Assembly: GCA_965223585.1 (NCBI GenBank)
Contig: CBDCWW010000014.1
Location: 62,001 to 126,000 of the forward strand
DNA: 64,000 bases
Source of the DNA: CBDCVN01 sp965223585
Lineage (GTDB): Bacteria > Deinococcota > Deinococci > Deinococcales > Trueperaceae
Direction of reading: 5' to 3'
A model generated the notes under the pieces. It ran no database searches and had not been told where the DNA came from. It was given only the letters and a program-made list of their open reading frames with translations. Below, one piece after another: positions 1-9,666 of the stretch. The translations under genes and the position numbers were made by a program. Positions within the stretch are counted from its first letter, which is position 1. The number at the start of each line of letters is the position of its first letter.

Positions 1-1
1 T

Positions 2-2164
2 CATAGACGCAACATTAATCAGCAAAGTGACCTAACTTTAAACAATCAACAAATTTTGCAAGAATGCCTAAATGACCTAGGCCTGTCAGCGAAAGTAGAG
101 CTTATTCCCAATCATGGCTTTAGATTACACTATGAGTTACCTGAATCTGCACCACTAGTAAGCATAATTGTATATGTAGAGCAAACTGACGTTCTAGCAA
201 GATGCATAAAAAGCATTATTACTACAAGCTACTCAAATTATGAGATCATTATAATTTTACCAAACGAAGTAACTAATGAGAAAGCTCTTATAATCCTTCA
301 GAAAAGCTTTTTTCTAAATGAAGATAACGCATTAGAAGTACTCTATTGTTCGAAAAGCCCTTATGAAGAGGGGCTTAAGCTAAGAAACTTTAGTGGTGTC
401 AGGATGGTAGGACACAATGGACACAGTGTTTCCGCTAAGAATTTAGCTGTAAAAGAAGCTGCGGGAGAAATAGTTTGTTTTTTTAATGAACACTTAGAAG
501 TTATCAGTAAGGGGTGGCTTACTGAAATGGTTTCTCATGCTTGCCGCCCTGATATTGCTGCTGTAGGAGCAAGATTATTGTACCCTAACAGTACAGTAGA
601 GCATGCTGGCATAATCTTGGGTATAAGCGATATAGCAGGCTCACCACATAAGCACTTCCACACTAAAAACAAAGGCTACTTTAATAGGGCTAGTCTGATT
701 CAAAACTTTTCTGCAGTTTCTGGTGACTGCTTGGTATTAAAAAAGAGCCTTTTTCAAGAGGTTGGTGGCCTAGACGAAAAATTACCGTTAATCTTTAATG
801 ACATAAACCTTTGCTTACGTCTTTCTCAGCTCGGTTATCGTAACTTATGGACGCCGTACGCATTATTTTATCACCATAAACCTGAGAGTAGCTATCGAAA
901 TATATCCAAGCAGCATAAGCATTTTGAAAACGAAGCTGCATACTTAAGGTCCCTCTGGGGAAATAAACTTGTTAATGATCCTGCTTACAACCCTAATCTG
1001 ACAATCTCATCAGAGAATTTCCAACTGCGCTTTCCTGTAACTTCTATAAGGCCTTATAATAGAGCAAGGAATAATATTCTTAAGTTTATAGTGATTGGGC
1101 ATCCTCATAGTGGTACTACAGCTGTCTCAGATGTATTTAGACAAGTACCCGGACTTTTTTCTGGTTTTGAGTGTGGACTTTTAATGCATGATAAGCCAGC
1201 AGATTTCTTCGACACTGAAGCAAGGCACCACCGTGTATATTATCAAAGCTTAAAAACTTCTTGGTCACTAACAGATGATGATGTACATTATATTTGTGAC
1301 ACTTCTTCTTGGCAAGAAGTCTACTTAAGATTAAGAGAAAGAAGCACTAGGATAAAAGATAAAAGTGTTGCTTTATTTGACAAAACTCCACATTATACAC
1401 TTTACTTAAACAAAATCCTTGATAGGATTGAAGATAGTGTAAAAATCATTTTCCTTCTTAAGGATATTAGGGCTCAGTATTGGTCTTATAAGAGAAGAGG
1501 CTTACTAGGTGCTGCTTCAAACTTCTTAGGAACATTTTCCAATGAATTTGCAGAAGAGTTACTTAGGTTAAAAAATGCTGGTAGGATTTATTTGCTCCAA
1601 TATGAGGATGCTTGCTTACAAAGTGAACTCGAGTTTAAAAAAGTGTTTGATTTTCTAGAATTGGACTTTAATGATGATTTTTTAAGTTTTAATTCTAGAT
1701 ATAAGCCTGAGTATGGTAAAGGCATTGAAAGTAAGTACATACTTGCTCACAAGCAGCATTTGACAAAAGAAGATTACCAGCAAATACGTGCCTTAACAGA
1801 GCATCCTCTTTTCTACTACGATATAGATGAGTCTAAATTTACAGCAGAAGACCCTTATAGAGATATGGCTCGAGTGGTTATAGACTCTCCTAAAGAGGTA
1901 CCTGCAAAAGATGTATTCCCATTGATTGGTTGGATAGCCAGTTCTTCAGAAGTAGAAGCTGTTTGGGTAGAATCAAATGGTTCTAGAACTGAGCTAAATC
2001 TTGTAGAGCGTTTTGATCCTATGCATGCCCACCAAAAAATATACTCTTATGTGAAGGGCTTTCGAGGAAGGCTAGAAAAAAGTATACTAGAAGGAAATAG
2101 ATTAAACATTAATTACCAAATAAATTCAAAAGCATTTTCCCAAATTATAGAGCTTGATAAATGA
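2..2164 (+). CDS. Glycosyltransferase family 2-sulfotransferase fusion (5' partial)
   Basis: The reading frame is open to the left edge of the window, so this is the 3' part of a longer gene; an internal TTG is the only local start and is probably not the true one. About residues 30-310 look like a GT2 glycosyltransferase of the large surface-polysaccharide type (LVSIIV beta strand, SAKNLAVKEAAGEIVCF segment, GGLDEKLPLIFNDINLCLR with the acidic residues typical of the acceptor side). A second domain begins near FIVIGHPHSGTTAVSDVF, a P-loop-like PAPS-binding motif of sulfotransferases. The last 90 residues form a small beta-rich module starting at LIGWIASS. The gene probably makes and sulfates a surface glycan; the substrate is unknown. 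A second sulfotransferase follows 193 bp downstream. Confidence 0.8.
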   Translation, partial: HRRNINQQSDLTLNNQQILQECLNDLGLSAKVELIPNHGFRLHYELPESAPLVSIIVYVEQTDVLARCIKSIITTSYSNYEIIIILPNEVTNEKALIILQKSFFLNEDNALEVLYCSKSPYEEGLKLRNFSGVRMVGHNGHSVSAKNLAVKEAAGEIVCFFNEHLEVISKGWLTEMVSHACRPDIAAVGARLLYPNSTVEHAGIILGISDIAGSPHKHFHTKNKGYFNRASLIQNFSAVSGDCLVLKKSLFQEVGGLDEKLPLIFNDINLCLRLSQLGYRNLWTPYALFYHHKPESSYRNISKQHKHFENEAAYLRSLWGNKLVNDPAYNPNLTISSENFQLRFPVTSIRPYNRARNNILKFIVIGHPHSGTTAVSDVFRQVPGLFSGFECGLLMHDKPADFFDTEARHHRVYYQSLKTSWSLTDDDVHYICDTSSWQEVYLRLRERSTRIKDKSVALFDKTPHYTLYLNKILDRIEDSVKIIFLLKDIRAQYWSYKRRGLLGAASNFLGTFSNEFAEELLRLKNAGRIYLLQYEDACLQSELEFKKVFDFLELDFNDDFLSFNSRYKPEYGKGIESKYILAHKQHLTKEDYQQIRALTEHPLFYYDIDESKFTAEDPYRDMARVVIDSPKEVPAKDVFPLIGWIASSSEVEAVWVESNGSRTELNLVERFDPMHAHQKIYSYVKGFRGRLEKSILEGNRLNINYQINSKAFSQIIELDK

Positions 2165-2357
2165 CATTTATTATAAAAAAACGTATTCCTTATGGTGTTG
2201 CCGGTTATGGCTGCATGAATGGTATAAGCAGGCATGCAAAAATTGATGTGAAAAATATGCAAGTGTTAAACCTATGCTCCTGTAGAAATAGGACTAGAGC
2301 AGGTTTTAAAAATTCATATTTTCTTTTGCATAGGTGCTTATTACTTAGGAGCTACTT

Positions 2358-3308
2358 GTGTTAAATGACGGGTTTGTTATACGTAATTGGGATGAAAAAC
2401 CAGTAGAGCCAAGACAAGTAATTATTATGGGTTTACCTAGAGGGGGAACTACCATGGCAACAAGTATGGTAAAAAATGCAGGCATTTTTGTAGGAGAAAA
2501 TTTACCAATAACTTTAGAAGATAGAGAAATAGCACGTATCCTTACCCCTTGGCAAGTAGATAAAAAAGCTTTCTTTAAACTAGCAGACCAACGAGACAAA
2601 GAGTATAAGGTGTGGGGGTTTAAATTTATTTATAGGATCCACTTTTCACTACTGGAGAGTTTAAAAAATCCCTATTATGTCATAGTCTTTCGCGATCTTT
2701 GTTCTGTAGCTCTTCGCAACCATATGAGTGCTGGAGCAGATTACTTAGCTAGTATGAAGGCTAACCTTGGACTACAAAGAAGTATCATTGACTTTATTGA
2801 GCAAACAGAGCATCCCACTTTTTTGTTTTCTTATGAAAAGGCTTTACTTATGCCTAGAAAAACTTCTAAGGCTATGTTGAGATTTTTGCATCTTCCTGAA
2901 ACAAGAAAGATGATAAATGCTATGGCAAAGGATATAACACCATCTCAAAAAGATTATGTTCAGCATATGAAAAAACATGCTAATAGAGCAAAAGTTAGCA
3001 TAGTTGCTCGAGCATTTAAGGGGTATGTAGACCAAGCAATCAACAAATCTATAAAAGGTTGGATTTTTTTAGATGACGATCCTGATAAAGAGGTAGAACT
3101 CGAGCTTTATTCTGCTGAAAAACTTATAGCAAGGAAAGTTGCTGATTTAGAACGTAAAGGTGTTGCTGAGAAGTTTTCCTCTAGTGGGAAGCACGGGTTT
3201 CATTTTGAGCTTCCTCGAAATAGCCAATTAGTAGACTATCAATTATTTGCTGTTGCTAAAGGGATCCGCGAGGAATTTGCTGTGATTAAAATTGAAAAAC
3301 CTAGCTAA
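2358..3308 (+). CDS. Sulfotransferase family protein
   Basis: A GTG start with AGGAG about six bases upstream is preferred. The N-terminal motif IIMGLPRGGTTMATSMV is the PAPS 5'-phosphosulfate loop of bacterial sulfotransferases, and YYVIVFRDLCSVALRNH resembles the 3'-phosphate-binding strand. The C-terminal ~80 residues begin at SIKGWIFLDDD and are beta-rich, resembling the tail of the preceding protein, so the two enzymes may share an accessory module. Together with the upstream fusion protein it suggests a sulfated polysaccharide locus that extends left of the window. The family assignment is firm; the acceptor is unknown. Confidence 0.8.
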   Translation: MLNDGFVIRNWDEKPVEPRQVIIMGLPRGGTTMATSMVKNAGIFVGENLPITLEDREIARILTPWQVDKKAFFKLADQRDKEYKVWGFKFIYRIHFSLLESLKNPYYVIVFRDLCSVALRNHMSAGADYLASMKANLGLQRSIIDFIEQTEHPTFLFSYEKALLMPRKTSKAMLRFLHLPETRKMINAMAKDITPSQKDYVQHMKKHANRAKVSIVARAFKGYVDQAINKSIKGWIFLDDDPDKEVELELYSAEKLIARKVADLERKGVAEKFSSSGKHGFHFELPRNSQLVDYQLFAVAKGIREEFAVIKIEKPS

Positions 3309-3420
3309 TCGTAGAGAAGAATCCTCATCGGGATGGGTCTGTGCGTTAGCCTTTCCAAATCAAAATTACACCACCTGAATCTGCGACAGAAATACAGGTT
3401 AGGGTAATTACGTAGGAGAA

Positions 3421-3442
3421 GGGTAAACACACAGGTTTACCC
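3421..3442. other. Inverted repeat (hairpin) between sulfotransferase and lnt
   Basis: GGGTAAAC, six-base loop, GTTTACCC: a perfect 8-bp stem in the 228-bp gap upstream of lnt. There is no following T-run, so it is not a convincing Rho-independent terminator. The rest of this gap shows nothing I can name. Confidence 0.4.
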
Positions 3443-3536
3443 CACAGGGGTGATATTAATATGAACACTTGCTTCTGTAGAATGCAAATTTTTGTTGCCA
3501 ATGCATCCTTATAAATAACATGGTAGCCTAGAAAAC

Positions 3537-5075
3537 GTGTTTTGGTTCAACATTTTAATTGTCGCAGCTTGTGGTGCATTCTTAAGTATTGCACTTCCCC
3601 CCATTAATTTGTGGTTTTTTGCTCTTTGTATAGTACCCCTTTTTGTATTTGTGTCATGTAGTGAGCGTTTGAAAGATGCTTTCTGGTACGGGTTCTTTTT
3701 TGCCTTATCTTTCTTTAGCCTTTACTTGCTTTGGTTACCCTCTAGCTTTAGTGAGCTATTTGGACCTGCTTTTTGGGTTACATACCCACCTATGCTTTTT
3801 GTTCTTGGCTGTATGTGGGGTATTGTGACTTGGTCAAGTCGCTTCCTAGCTGGACGTGGAATTTTAAATCTATGGTTACTTCCTGCTCTTTGGGTACTTA
3901 TGGAGTGGGCTAGAACACAGGGCATTTTCGCCTTTCCATGGGGGACTTTGGGTTATATGTGGCTAGAGACGCCAGTTGCCCAGCTTGCTGATATAGCAGG
4001 AGTTTATGGGCTCAGTTTACTAACATTAACTCTTGTAGCAATACTATCATCACCTTTTGTGAATAGGAAACCTAAGTATAGCAACTTTGGAGATAAACCG
4101 AGTCTTATTCCCTGGCGATCTTTACTAGCAACCCTTATTTTACTTGCTGGAGCCTTTAGCTACGGTAGTTTACGCATTAATAGCTCTTTTGAACCCGATA
4201 AAGTAGCATTACTAGTACAAGGTAATGCTGATCCATTGGGACGAGCACTTGGGACAGAAAATGATTTAGAAGTATATACTCGCTTAACAACTTCTGTCTT
4301 TGAGGAAACCTCTTTAGATAAAAATGTTGATTTAGTTATTTGGCCTGAGGGCACCATATTAAATGGTAATCTTGCTGAACCGTCTAGCAGTGAATTTATT
4401 AGGAGGCGTATACAGGAAAGTGCTAAAGAAGCCATTGTGGTAACTGGTGGAGGGGCTTATGAACAAGGTAATAACTTTAATAGCGCCTTTAGCTTGGCCA
4501 AAGCTGAAGTAATTGATCGCTATGATAAGGTGTACTTAGTACCTTTTGGAGAGGCTTTCCCATTTATAGAACCACTTAAATTTGTTTACAAAGAGGTTTT
4601 CAGTTGGTTTGGGTTACCCTTACTGTCTAGTCGTACTCCCGGCAAAGAAGTAAAGCCACTTGAAACTCCTTTGGGCAATATGGCTACTTACATTTGCTAT
4701 GAATCTGTTTTCCCTCATGTTCCTCGTGCTATGGTGAAAAAAGGTGCAGAGGTACTTATAAACATTAGTAATGATTCGTGGTTTGGCAAAGGAAGTGGTT
4801 CTGAGCAACACTTTTTAATGGGCAGTATGCGCGCAATTGAAACAAAGCGTTATCTTCTAAGAGTAGGTAATGATGGCATAACTGCCTTAGTTGATCCAAT
4901 GGGTAGAGTCATAACACCGTTACCTCGAGGTGAAGAAGGAACCTTACTAGTAGATTTTAGTTTAAGAGATGATCTAACTCCCTATGTGCGTTATGGGGAT
5001 TTACTTATGGTAGTACTTCTTATTCATACAGTCATTGTTGCTGCTTTTGGGATAGTTTCAAGGTTATCTATCTAG
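3537..5075 (+). CDS. lnt: Apolipoprotein N-acyltransferase
   Basis: A 512-residue inner-membrane enzyme that N-acylates the terminal cysteine of diacylated lipoproteins, the last step of lipoprotein maturation in diderms. The N-terminal ~215 residues are hydrophobic with several membrane spans. The nitrilase-like domain follows with the complete Glu-Lys-Cys triad: E271 in WPEGT, K331 in RYDKVYLVPFGE and C387 in YICYESVF. Length matches the family. The start is GTG. It stands alone; downstream lie a dispersed repeat and a group II intron before the convergent tig gene. Confidence 0.95.
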   Translation: MFWFNILIVAACGAFLSIALPPINLWFFALCIVPLFVFVSCSERLKDAFWYGFFFALSFFSLYLLWLPSSFSELFGPAFWVTYPPMLFVLGCMWGIVTWSSRFLAGRGILNLWLLPALWVLMEWARTQGIFAFPWGTLGYMWLETPVAQLADIAGVYGLSLLTLTLVAILSSPFVNRKPKYSNFGDKPSLIPWRSLLATLILLAGAFSYGSLRINSSFEPDKVALLVQGNADPLGRALGTENDLEVYTRLTTSVFEETSLDKNVDLVIWPEGTILNGNLAEPSSSEFIRRRIQESAKEAIVVTGGGAYEQGNNFNSAFSLAKAEVIDRYDKVYLVPFGEAFPFIEPLKFVYKEVFSWFGLPLLSSRTPGKEVKPLETPLGNMATYICYESVFPHVPRAMVKKGAEVLINISNDSWFGKGSGSEQHFLMGSMRAIETKRYLLRVGNDGITALVDPMGRVITPLPRGEEGTLLVDFSLRDDLTPYVRYGDLLMVVLLIHTVIVAAFGIVSRLSI

Positions 5076-5112
5076 GCATTTAGGATATGGGTAAATTTTT
5101 GATGGAACTTAA

Positions 5113-5177
5113 ATCAGTAGCTAGAAGCCAGTAGCTAGTAGTCGGTAGGGACTTATTATGCTGGCTACTGACTACCT
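5113..5177 (-). repeat. Dispersed ~70-bp repeat, copy 1
   Basis: Rich in the words GTAGTCAGTAGC, CTACTAGCTACTGGC and TTCTAGCTACTG when read on the minus strand. The same order of words recurs at 51050-51120 (plus strand) and, shortened, at 14982-15014. The element is partly self-complementary and lies in a gene-free spacer. Confidence 0.6.
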
Positions 5178-5224
5178 ATAGGCACTAATTACTCTAGCAG
5201 TTTGCCCTAGAACGCATTGAAGGG

Positions 5225-5927
5225 GTGCGCCTACTAACGAAAGAAGGTATTTCTTATTGAGAGACATATTTGAACAGTGATATGAGGGCTGAGTGGCCTG
5301 CGTTAGGATGTGGCACATCCTAGGGTGGGAAGCCCACTGACAAAGAATCCGACCTTCGAGCCAGTCCAGGGGGAAGGAAGCGAGCCCTGTACCCTATGCT
5401 GACGAGAGAAACCTGTGTCCTAGTCTTACCTAAGACTTATAGCGTCGTTATGCGTGAAGAGCGAAACTGGCTGATACGCTCTGCCCAAAACGGGAAAGTG
5501 GTTGCTTTAATGACTTCCTTCTCATTAAAGACTGTTTCTAAACTCCACTCGGCGTAAAGCAGGCAGCTAAGGGGTGCTATAATATCCTCTTTCGGAATTA
5601 GGGAACTCTATATCACAAATTCCTTTAGGATGCGAAAATGCCAGCAGGTGATATAGAGGACGGAGGTAGCGTAGTAGCCAAAAGCCTAGCCGTAATGGCA
5701 AGGACAAGGTGAAGGACTACCAGAGAAAATGGTAAGGAAAGGTATGAAAAGAGATAAACCAAGGAAAGCAGATGATAACAGTTGTAAGACTGTTAGTGCA
5801 CCTTGGCATCGAAAGATGAGTCTTCCCATACTCAGTACATGCGATGGACTTGGAAAGCGGAGTGCGGTGAAAGTCGCACGCTCCGTTTGGGGCGAGGGAA
5901 AGGCCGCAAGGCCCTACCTATCGCCAC
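5225..5927 (+). mobile_element. Group II intron lacking its encoded protein
   Basis: It begins with GTGCGCC, a group II 5' end. Domain V is clear at about 5855-5888: a 34-nt hairpin with the AGC triad, the GTGCGGTGAAAGTCGCAC core and the closing CTCCGTTT. A domain VI hairpin (GGCGAGGG to TCGCC, with an unpaired A) follows and the intron ends in AC. At ~703 nt there is no room for a reverse transcriptase/maturase; only a short arginine/lysine-rich open stretch near 5729 remains in domain IV. It sits between the 3' ends of convergent lnt and tig, 26 bp from the tig stop, so it interrupts no gene. Ends are inferred from consensus, not proven. Confidence 0.75.
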
Positions 5928-5952
5928 TGTTCACGAAAACTCTTACCCCTAC

Positions 5953-7230
5953 TTAAGCATTGACTATTTTTTGCACAATTGTACGCAGAACCTTTTCATA
6001 AGTTAGAGAAGAATAATAACTATTGAGCCAGTCTTGTCCTTTTAACTGTTTAAGTTGGTGCACTGTAATGCCTTCATCATTAGCAATGTGCCGTAAACTT
6101 TGGTCGAACTCTTCTTTGGTTAGAGTAATTCCTTGTTCTCTGATAAGTGTTTCTACCACTAAATCCCTTTTAGTTTGTTTGTTCGCTTCTGCTTCAAGGT
6201 CTTGTACAAATTCATCGTATTTATTTTCTTTTTTAAGTTGAACTAAATACTCTTCAAGGGTTTTTTCCTGCTCACTCAGCTCATGGGTAAATTCATCTAG
6301 TAAGAACTTTTTATGATGCTCTGTAAGTGCCTTTGGAAGTCTAGTCTGAGTTTTAGCAATAAGTTTTTCAAGTAACTCATCTATTTGCATTTGTAAACCT
6401 TCTTCATCAAGGTCTTCTTGTAAGCTATTACGAATTTTTCTTTCTGTTTCTGCCCAAGAATCAAAGCCTAGGGTTCTAGCAAAGTCCTCGTCAGGTTTAG
6501 GTAACTCACAGGCTTTTATTTCCTTAACAATTACTTCGGAGCTAGAGGTATCAGCAAACAAGTTAGAGTTGCTTAAATCTTCTAGGAACTCAGGAGGCAA
6601 GGTAATATTGAAAACCTCATCAATATTCCTACCTTTTAGCTGTTGGCTAACTTCAGGTGGTGCAGTATATAAATCAATAGGCAAAATATTCTCCGCAGGA
6701 TCACTTACCCACTGTAAATAAATTAAATCCTTTTCTTGAGCTGGCAGATCATCAACAGGCACATAAACAGCGTTTTGCATGCTCAATTCTGCAAGTCTTT
6801 GGCCCATCATATCTTCAGTGACTTGTTCAATTTTTGTTTCTATAACGATGTCTTGAAGCTTAGGTAGGGTAACTTGAGGGTAAAGCTCAGCTCCTAAACT
6901 AAAAACATATTCCTTTCCTTCTATAGGTTGTTCTTTACTGACCTGAACATGAATAAGAGTAATCTGGTGCTTCTCGAGCACTTTCGGCGTGTAGTAATTG
7001 ACTAAAGCATTATAGACTTCTTCTTGTAAAGCTTTCTGACCACCAATTTCTTTTAGCACTACCTGTCTAGGAATCTTGCTAGGTTTATAACCCGGGATTC
7101 TTACTTGACTAGCAATATTTTGGTAAATGGCATGAAAGGTTCTATTTACTATTTCGATGGGTATAGTTACTTTTATTTGTGCTCGAGTCTCGTCTTGCTC
7201 AATGATTTGACTAGTAAATTCTTCTCGCAT
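5953..7230 (-). CDS. tig: Trigger factor (ribosome-associated chaperone)
   Basis: Binds near the peptide exit tunnel and helps nascent chains fold. The 425-residue protein has the three-part family layout: N-terminal ribosome-binding domain with the signature loop PGYKPSKIPRQVV (family GFRxGKxP), a central peptidyl-prolyl isomerase-like segment that looks divergent, and a long charged helical C-terminal arm. The ATG is preceded by AAAGGTAG. It starts 40 bp after the rsmF-like gene on the same strand, so the two are probably co-transcribed. Confidence 0.9.
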   Translation of the reverse strand: MREEFTSQIIEQDETRAQIKVTIPIEIVNRTFHAIYQNIASQVRIPGYKPSKIPRQVVLKEIGGQKALQEEVYNALVNYYTPKVLEKHQITLIHVQVSKEQPIEGKEYVFSLGAELYPQVTLPKLQDIVIETKIEQVTEDMMGQRLAELSMQNAVYVPVDDLPAQEKDLIYLQWVSDPAENILPIDLYTAPPEVSQQLKGRNIDEVFNITLPPEFLEDLSNSNLFADTSSSEVIVKEIKACELPKPDEDFARTLGFDSWAETERKIRNSLQEDLDEEGLQMQIDELLEKLIAKTQTRLPKALTEHHKKFLLDEFTHELSEQEKTLEEYLVQLKKENKYDEFVQDLEAEANKQTKRDLVVETLIREQGITLTKEEFDQSLRHIANDEGITVHQLKQLKGQDWLNSYYSSLTYEKVLRTIVQKIVNA

Positions 7231-7270
7231 AAGTGATTCTACCTTTCTAACCTAAAAATCTCTAATTCAT

Positions 7271-8635
7271 TTAAGAATCTTTATAGGATGTGTGGGTAAC
7301 TGATAACGTAACAATACGCCAAGTTATAGGATAATAGTTATTTAGACTGCCATTTGTGGCCTTTAACCATCCTAGATTGACTCCCTTATAATTAGCTAAC
7401 AGCCAACCCCTTTTAATAGGGGGTATTAGCTCGAGCACTTCTTTTTGCAAGTAACAAAGAGCATCTTTATAGTTCAGATTTAGAGTAGGTAAACTATCAT
7501 CAATTAGTATGCTCAAGGCTAACTCATGACTGGGAACAAAATTATTATACATTTTCCCCAAGTATAAACCTCTTTTTAAAGTGCGCAATTTGCCTTTTTG
7601 TAGAAAGTCAATATTTTTAGGCTGTAGGTAGATTTTATTTTCTTGTTGTACAATTTCGCATCCTGCAGTGTGCTTTAGAAAACCCTGTAAATTTTTAGGA
7701 GTTTTGTTACTTTCTTTTGGGAATTTTGAGTTTATTGAAAAGTTTCCCTTTCTTCTTAAACGAGTTAAGAAAAGTCCCTCCCCTTTAAACTTATGAGGAT
7801 AGCAATGATAGGCTGCATGGTCCACACCAGCAATATTCACAGAAGTAGCCCCAAATTTTTCTAGGCCTTCTTTAGGATAAATCTCAATTTCTGGAAAAGA
7901 CTTAAGCAGCCATAGAACTATTTCTTCATTCTCTTCAGAAGCGTAAGTACAAGTGCTGTATATGAGTGTCCCACCTTTTTTAAGACAAGGTAAAGAATCA
8001 GCAATGATTTTCTTCTGGCGTGATGCACAGATTTTGATATTGGTAGTTGACCATTGAGAAACAGCTTGGTCATCTTTACGAAAAAGCCCTTCTCCTGAGC
8101 AAGGTGCATCTATTACTAGAACATCTACATTATCTTTTAATCTAGCAAAGGCCTTAGGGGGACTATTTGTCACAATACAACGAGGGTTACCCCAACGACT
8201 CAAGTTTTCACTTAAGATTTTAGCTCTTTTGAAAACTATATCATTAGCTATGAGCAGGCTATTTTCAGACATAGCTGCAGCAAGTAGAGTACTTTTGCCA
8301 CCCGGAGCAGCACATAAGTCAAGTATGGTTAAATCACTTTCAAAATCAATGAGATTATAAAGCAACATAGAACTTGCTTCTTGTACATAGTAACCACCAG
8401 CATGAAAGTAAGGATCAGCAACAAAAGCAGGGCGCTTACTTAAAAAAAAGCCATCTGGATGCCAAGCTATTGGCAAGGCTTTTTCAAAAGGAAGATTACA
8501 AAGCTTGCTACGATTTAAACGTAAAGATGTAACAGGAGGGGCCTGTAAAGCCTGAAGAAAATCAGCATAATCACCACCTAGCTGATTTTGCATTCGAAGT
8601 ATAAAAGCTTTGGGTAAAGTTTTCAAAATAAGCAC
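7271..8635 (-). CDS. rsmF: RsmF/Nop2-Sun family 5-methylcytosine rRNA methyltransferase
   Basis: S-adenosylmethionine-dependent RNA m5C methyltransferase. Motif I reads CAAPGGKSTLLAA, motif IV DAPCSGEGLFRK and motif VI STCTYASEENEEIV, giving the paired cysteines of the NOL1/NOP2/Sun family; the GEG and the extra C-terminal ~150 residues fit the RsmF (16S rRNA) group best. The start is GTG. The left end of an ISH3-like element lies only a few bases upstream (target duplication at 8638-8642), so the original ribosome-binding site, promoter or even N-terminus may have been replaced; an internal ATG (MQNQLGGDY) is an alternative start. Confidence 0.85.
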   Translation of the reverse strand: MLILKTLPKAFILRMQNQLGGDYADFLQALQAPPVTSLRLNRSKLCNLPFEKALPIAWHPDGFFLSKRPAFVADPYFHAGGYYVQEASSMLLYNLIDFESDLTILDLCAAPGGKSTLLAAAMSENSLLIANDIVFKRAKILSENLSRWGNPRCIVTNSPPKAFARLKDNVDVLVIDAPCSGEGLFRKDDQAVSQWSTTNIKICASRQKKIIADSLPCLKKGGTLIYSTCTYASEENEEIVLWLLKSFPEIEIYPKEGLEKFGATSVNIAGVDHAAYHCYPHKFKGEGLFLTRLRRKGNFSINSKFPKESNKTPKNLQGFLKHTAGCEIVQQENKIYLQPKNIDFLQKGKLRTLKRGLYLGKMYNNFVPSHELALSILIDDSLPTLNLNYKDALCYLQKEVLELIPPIKRGWLLANYKGVNLGWLKATNGSLNNYYPITWRIVTLSVTHTSYKDS

Positions 8636-9666
8636 TTAGTATCAGTACTCCGCAAAATAGGTAGATAACATAAAAAACGAGGAAATAGCTGTGAGCCAGC
8701 TACATGAAAAAGAGTCAACAAAGTCATAAATTAAAGGGTAGTGAATTCCTTAAGGAGACTATTGTGACTCTAGCAAATCTTAACTCACCTTCTTGCTTAG
8801 AAGCAAATGATATTCATCAACAAGCTAGCCAAGTTATTGATCAGAACTTTGATTTCGATTCCTCTGGTAGTTCCTACTCAACTCAAGATATTTCTGACAC
8901 CTTACTAGCTGCTGCTACTAGAAATATTTCTATAGAGCAAGCCTGTAAAGACCTCAAAGATGCTCCTTCCCCTAATACTGTACGTAATTTCATCAAAGAT
9001 GCTTTACCTGAAGAAAATAGAGCTTTAGAAGCACAACTCAATAATGCAATGAGAAATAACCTTCCTAAGAATCTCTTCAAAACACCTTTGCGTTGTGCAA
9101 TAGACATTACTGAGGTCAATTACTATGGTGATAGAGCTGATGAATCTGTGCGTGGAGGTAAAGCTCAAAAGGGTACTACTAAGTTCCACTGCTACGCTAC
9201 TTTATATGTGGTCAAGAAAAATCGTCGCTACACCTTAGCAATTACCCTTATGGATAAAGATGAAAAGGTATTGGATGTACTGAAGCGCTTGTTAGCTGAA
9301 GCTGATGAAATAGGGTTGAGAATCAAGCGTTTGCTATTGGACAGGGGCTTTGATAATAATGCTGTGATAAAGTACTTACAAAGTTTAGACTTTCCTTGTG
9401 TAGTACCACTGGTAAGAAGAGGCAAGAAAGTTCGTGATTTGTTGAATACAAAACAGAGCTATGAAACAGAGTTCAGTCGTAACAGTGATAAGTATGGGGA
9501 AGTTAAGTTTAAGGTATATGTAGCATGTAAGTACAGCAAGGGAAGATATGGAAAGAAAGGGATTCAAACATTTGCATATATAGTTACAGGAAAGCTAAAG
9601 ATGCCACCTCTACAAGTATATGAGGAGTATCGTAAACGTTTTGGGATAGAATCAAGTTATAGAATG

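Noticed and set aside
2161..2364. 67-codon frame overlapping the stop of the glycosyltransferase-sulfotransferase gene
   Set aside because: ATGA overlap is present but the product is low-complexity, cysteine-rich and unlike any family, and the next gene has its own RBS.
5729..5956. 75-codon frame inside the group II intron
   Set aside because: It runs across domains IV-VI including the conserved domain V, so it is structural RNA, not a protein gene; at most it holds a vestige of the lost maturase.
7231..7270. Separate promoter for tig
   Set aside because: Only 40 bp separate it from the rsmF-like gene and no clear -35/-10 pair was seen; co-transcription is simpler.
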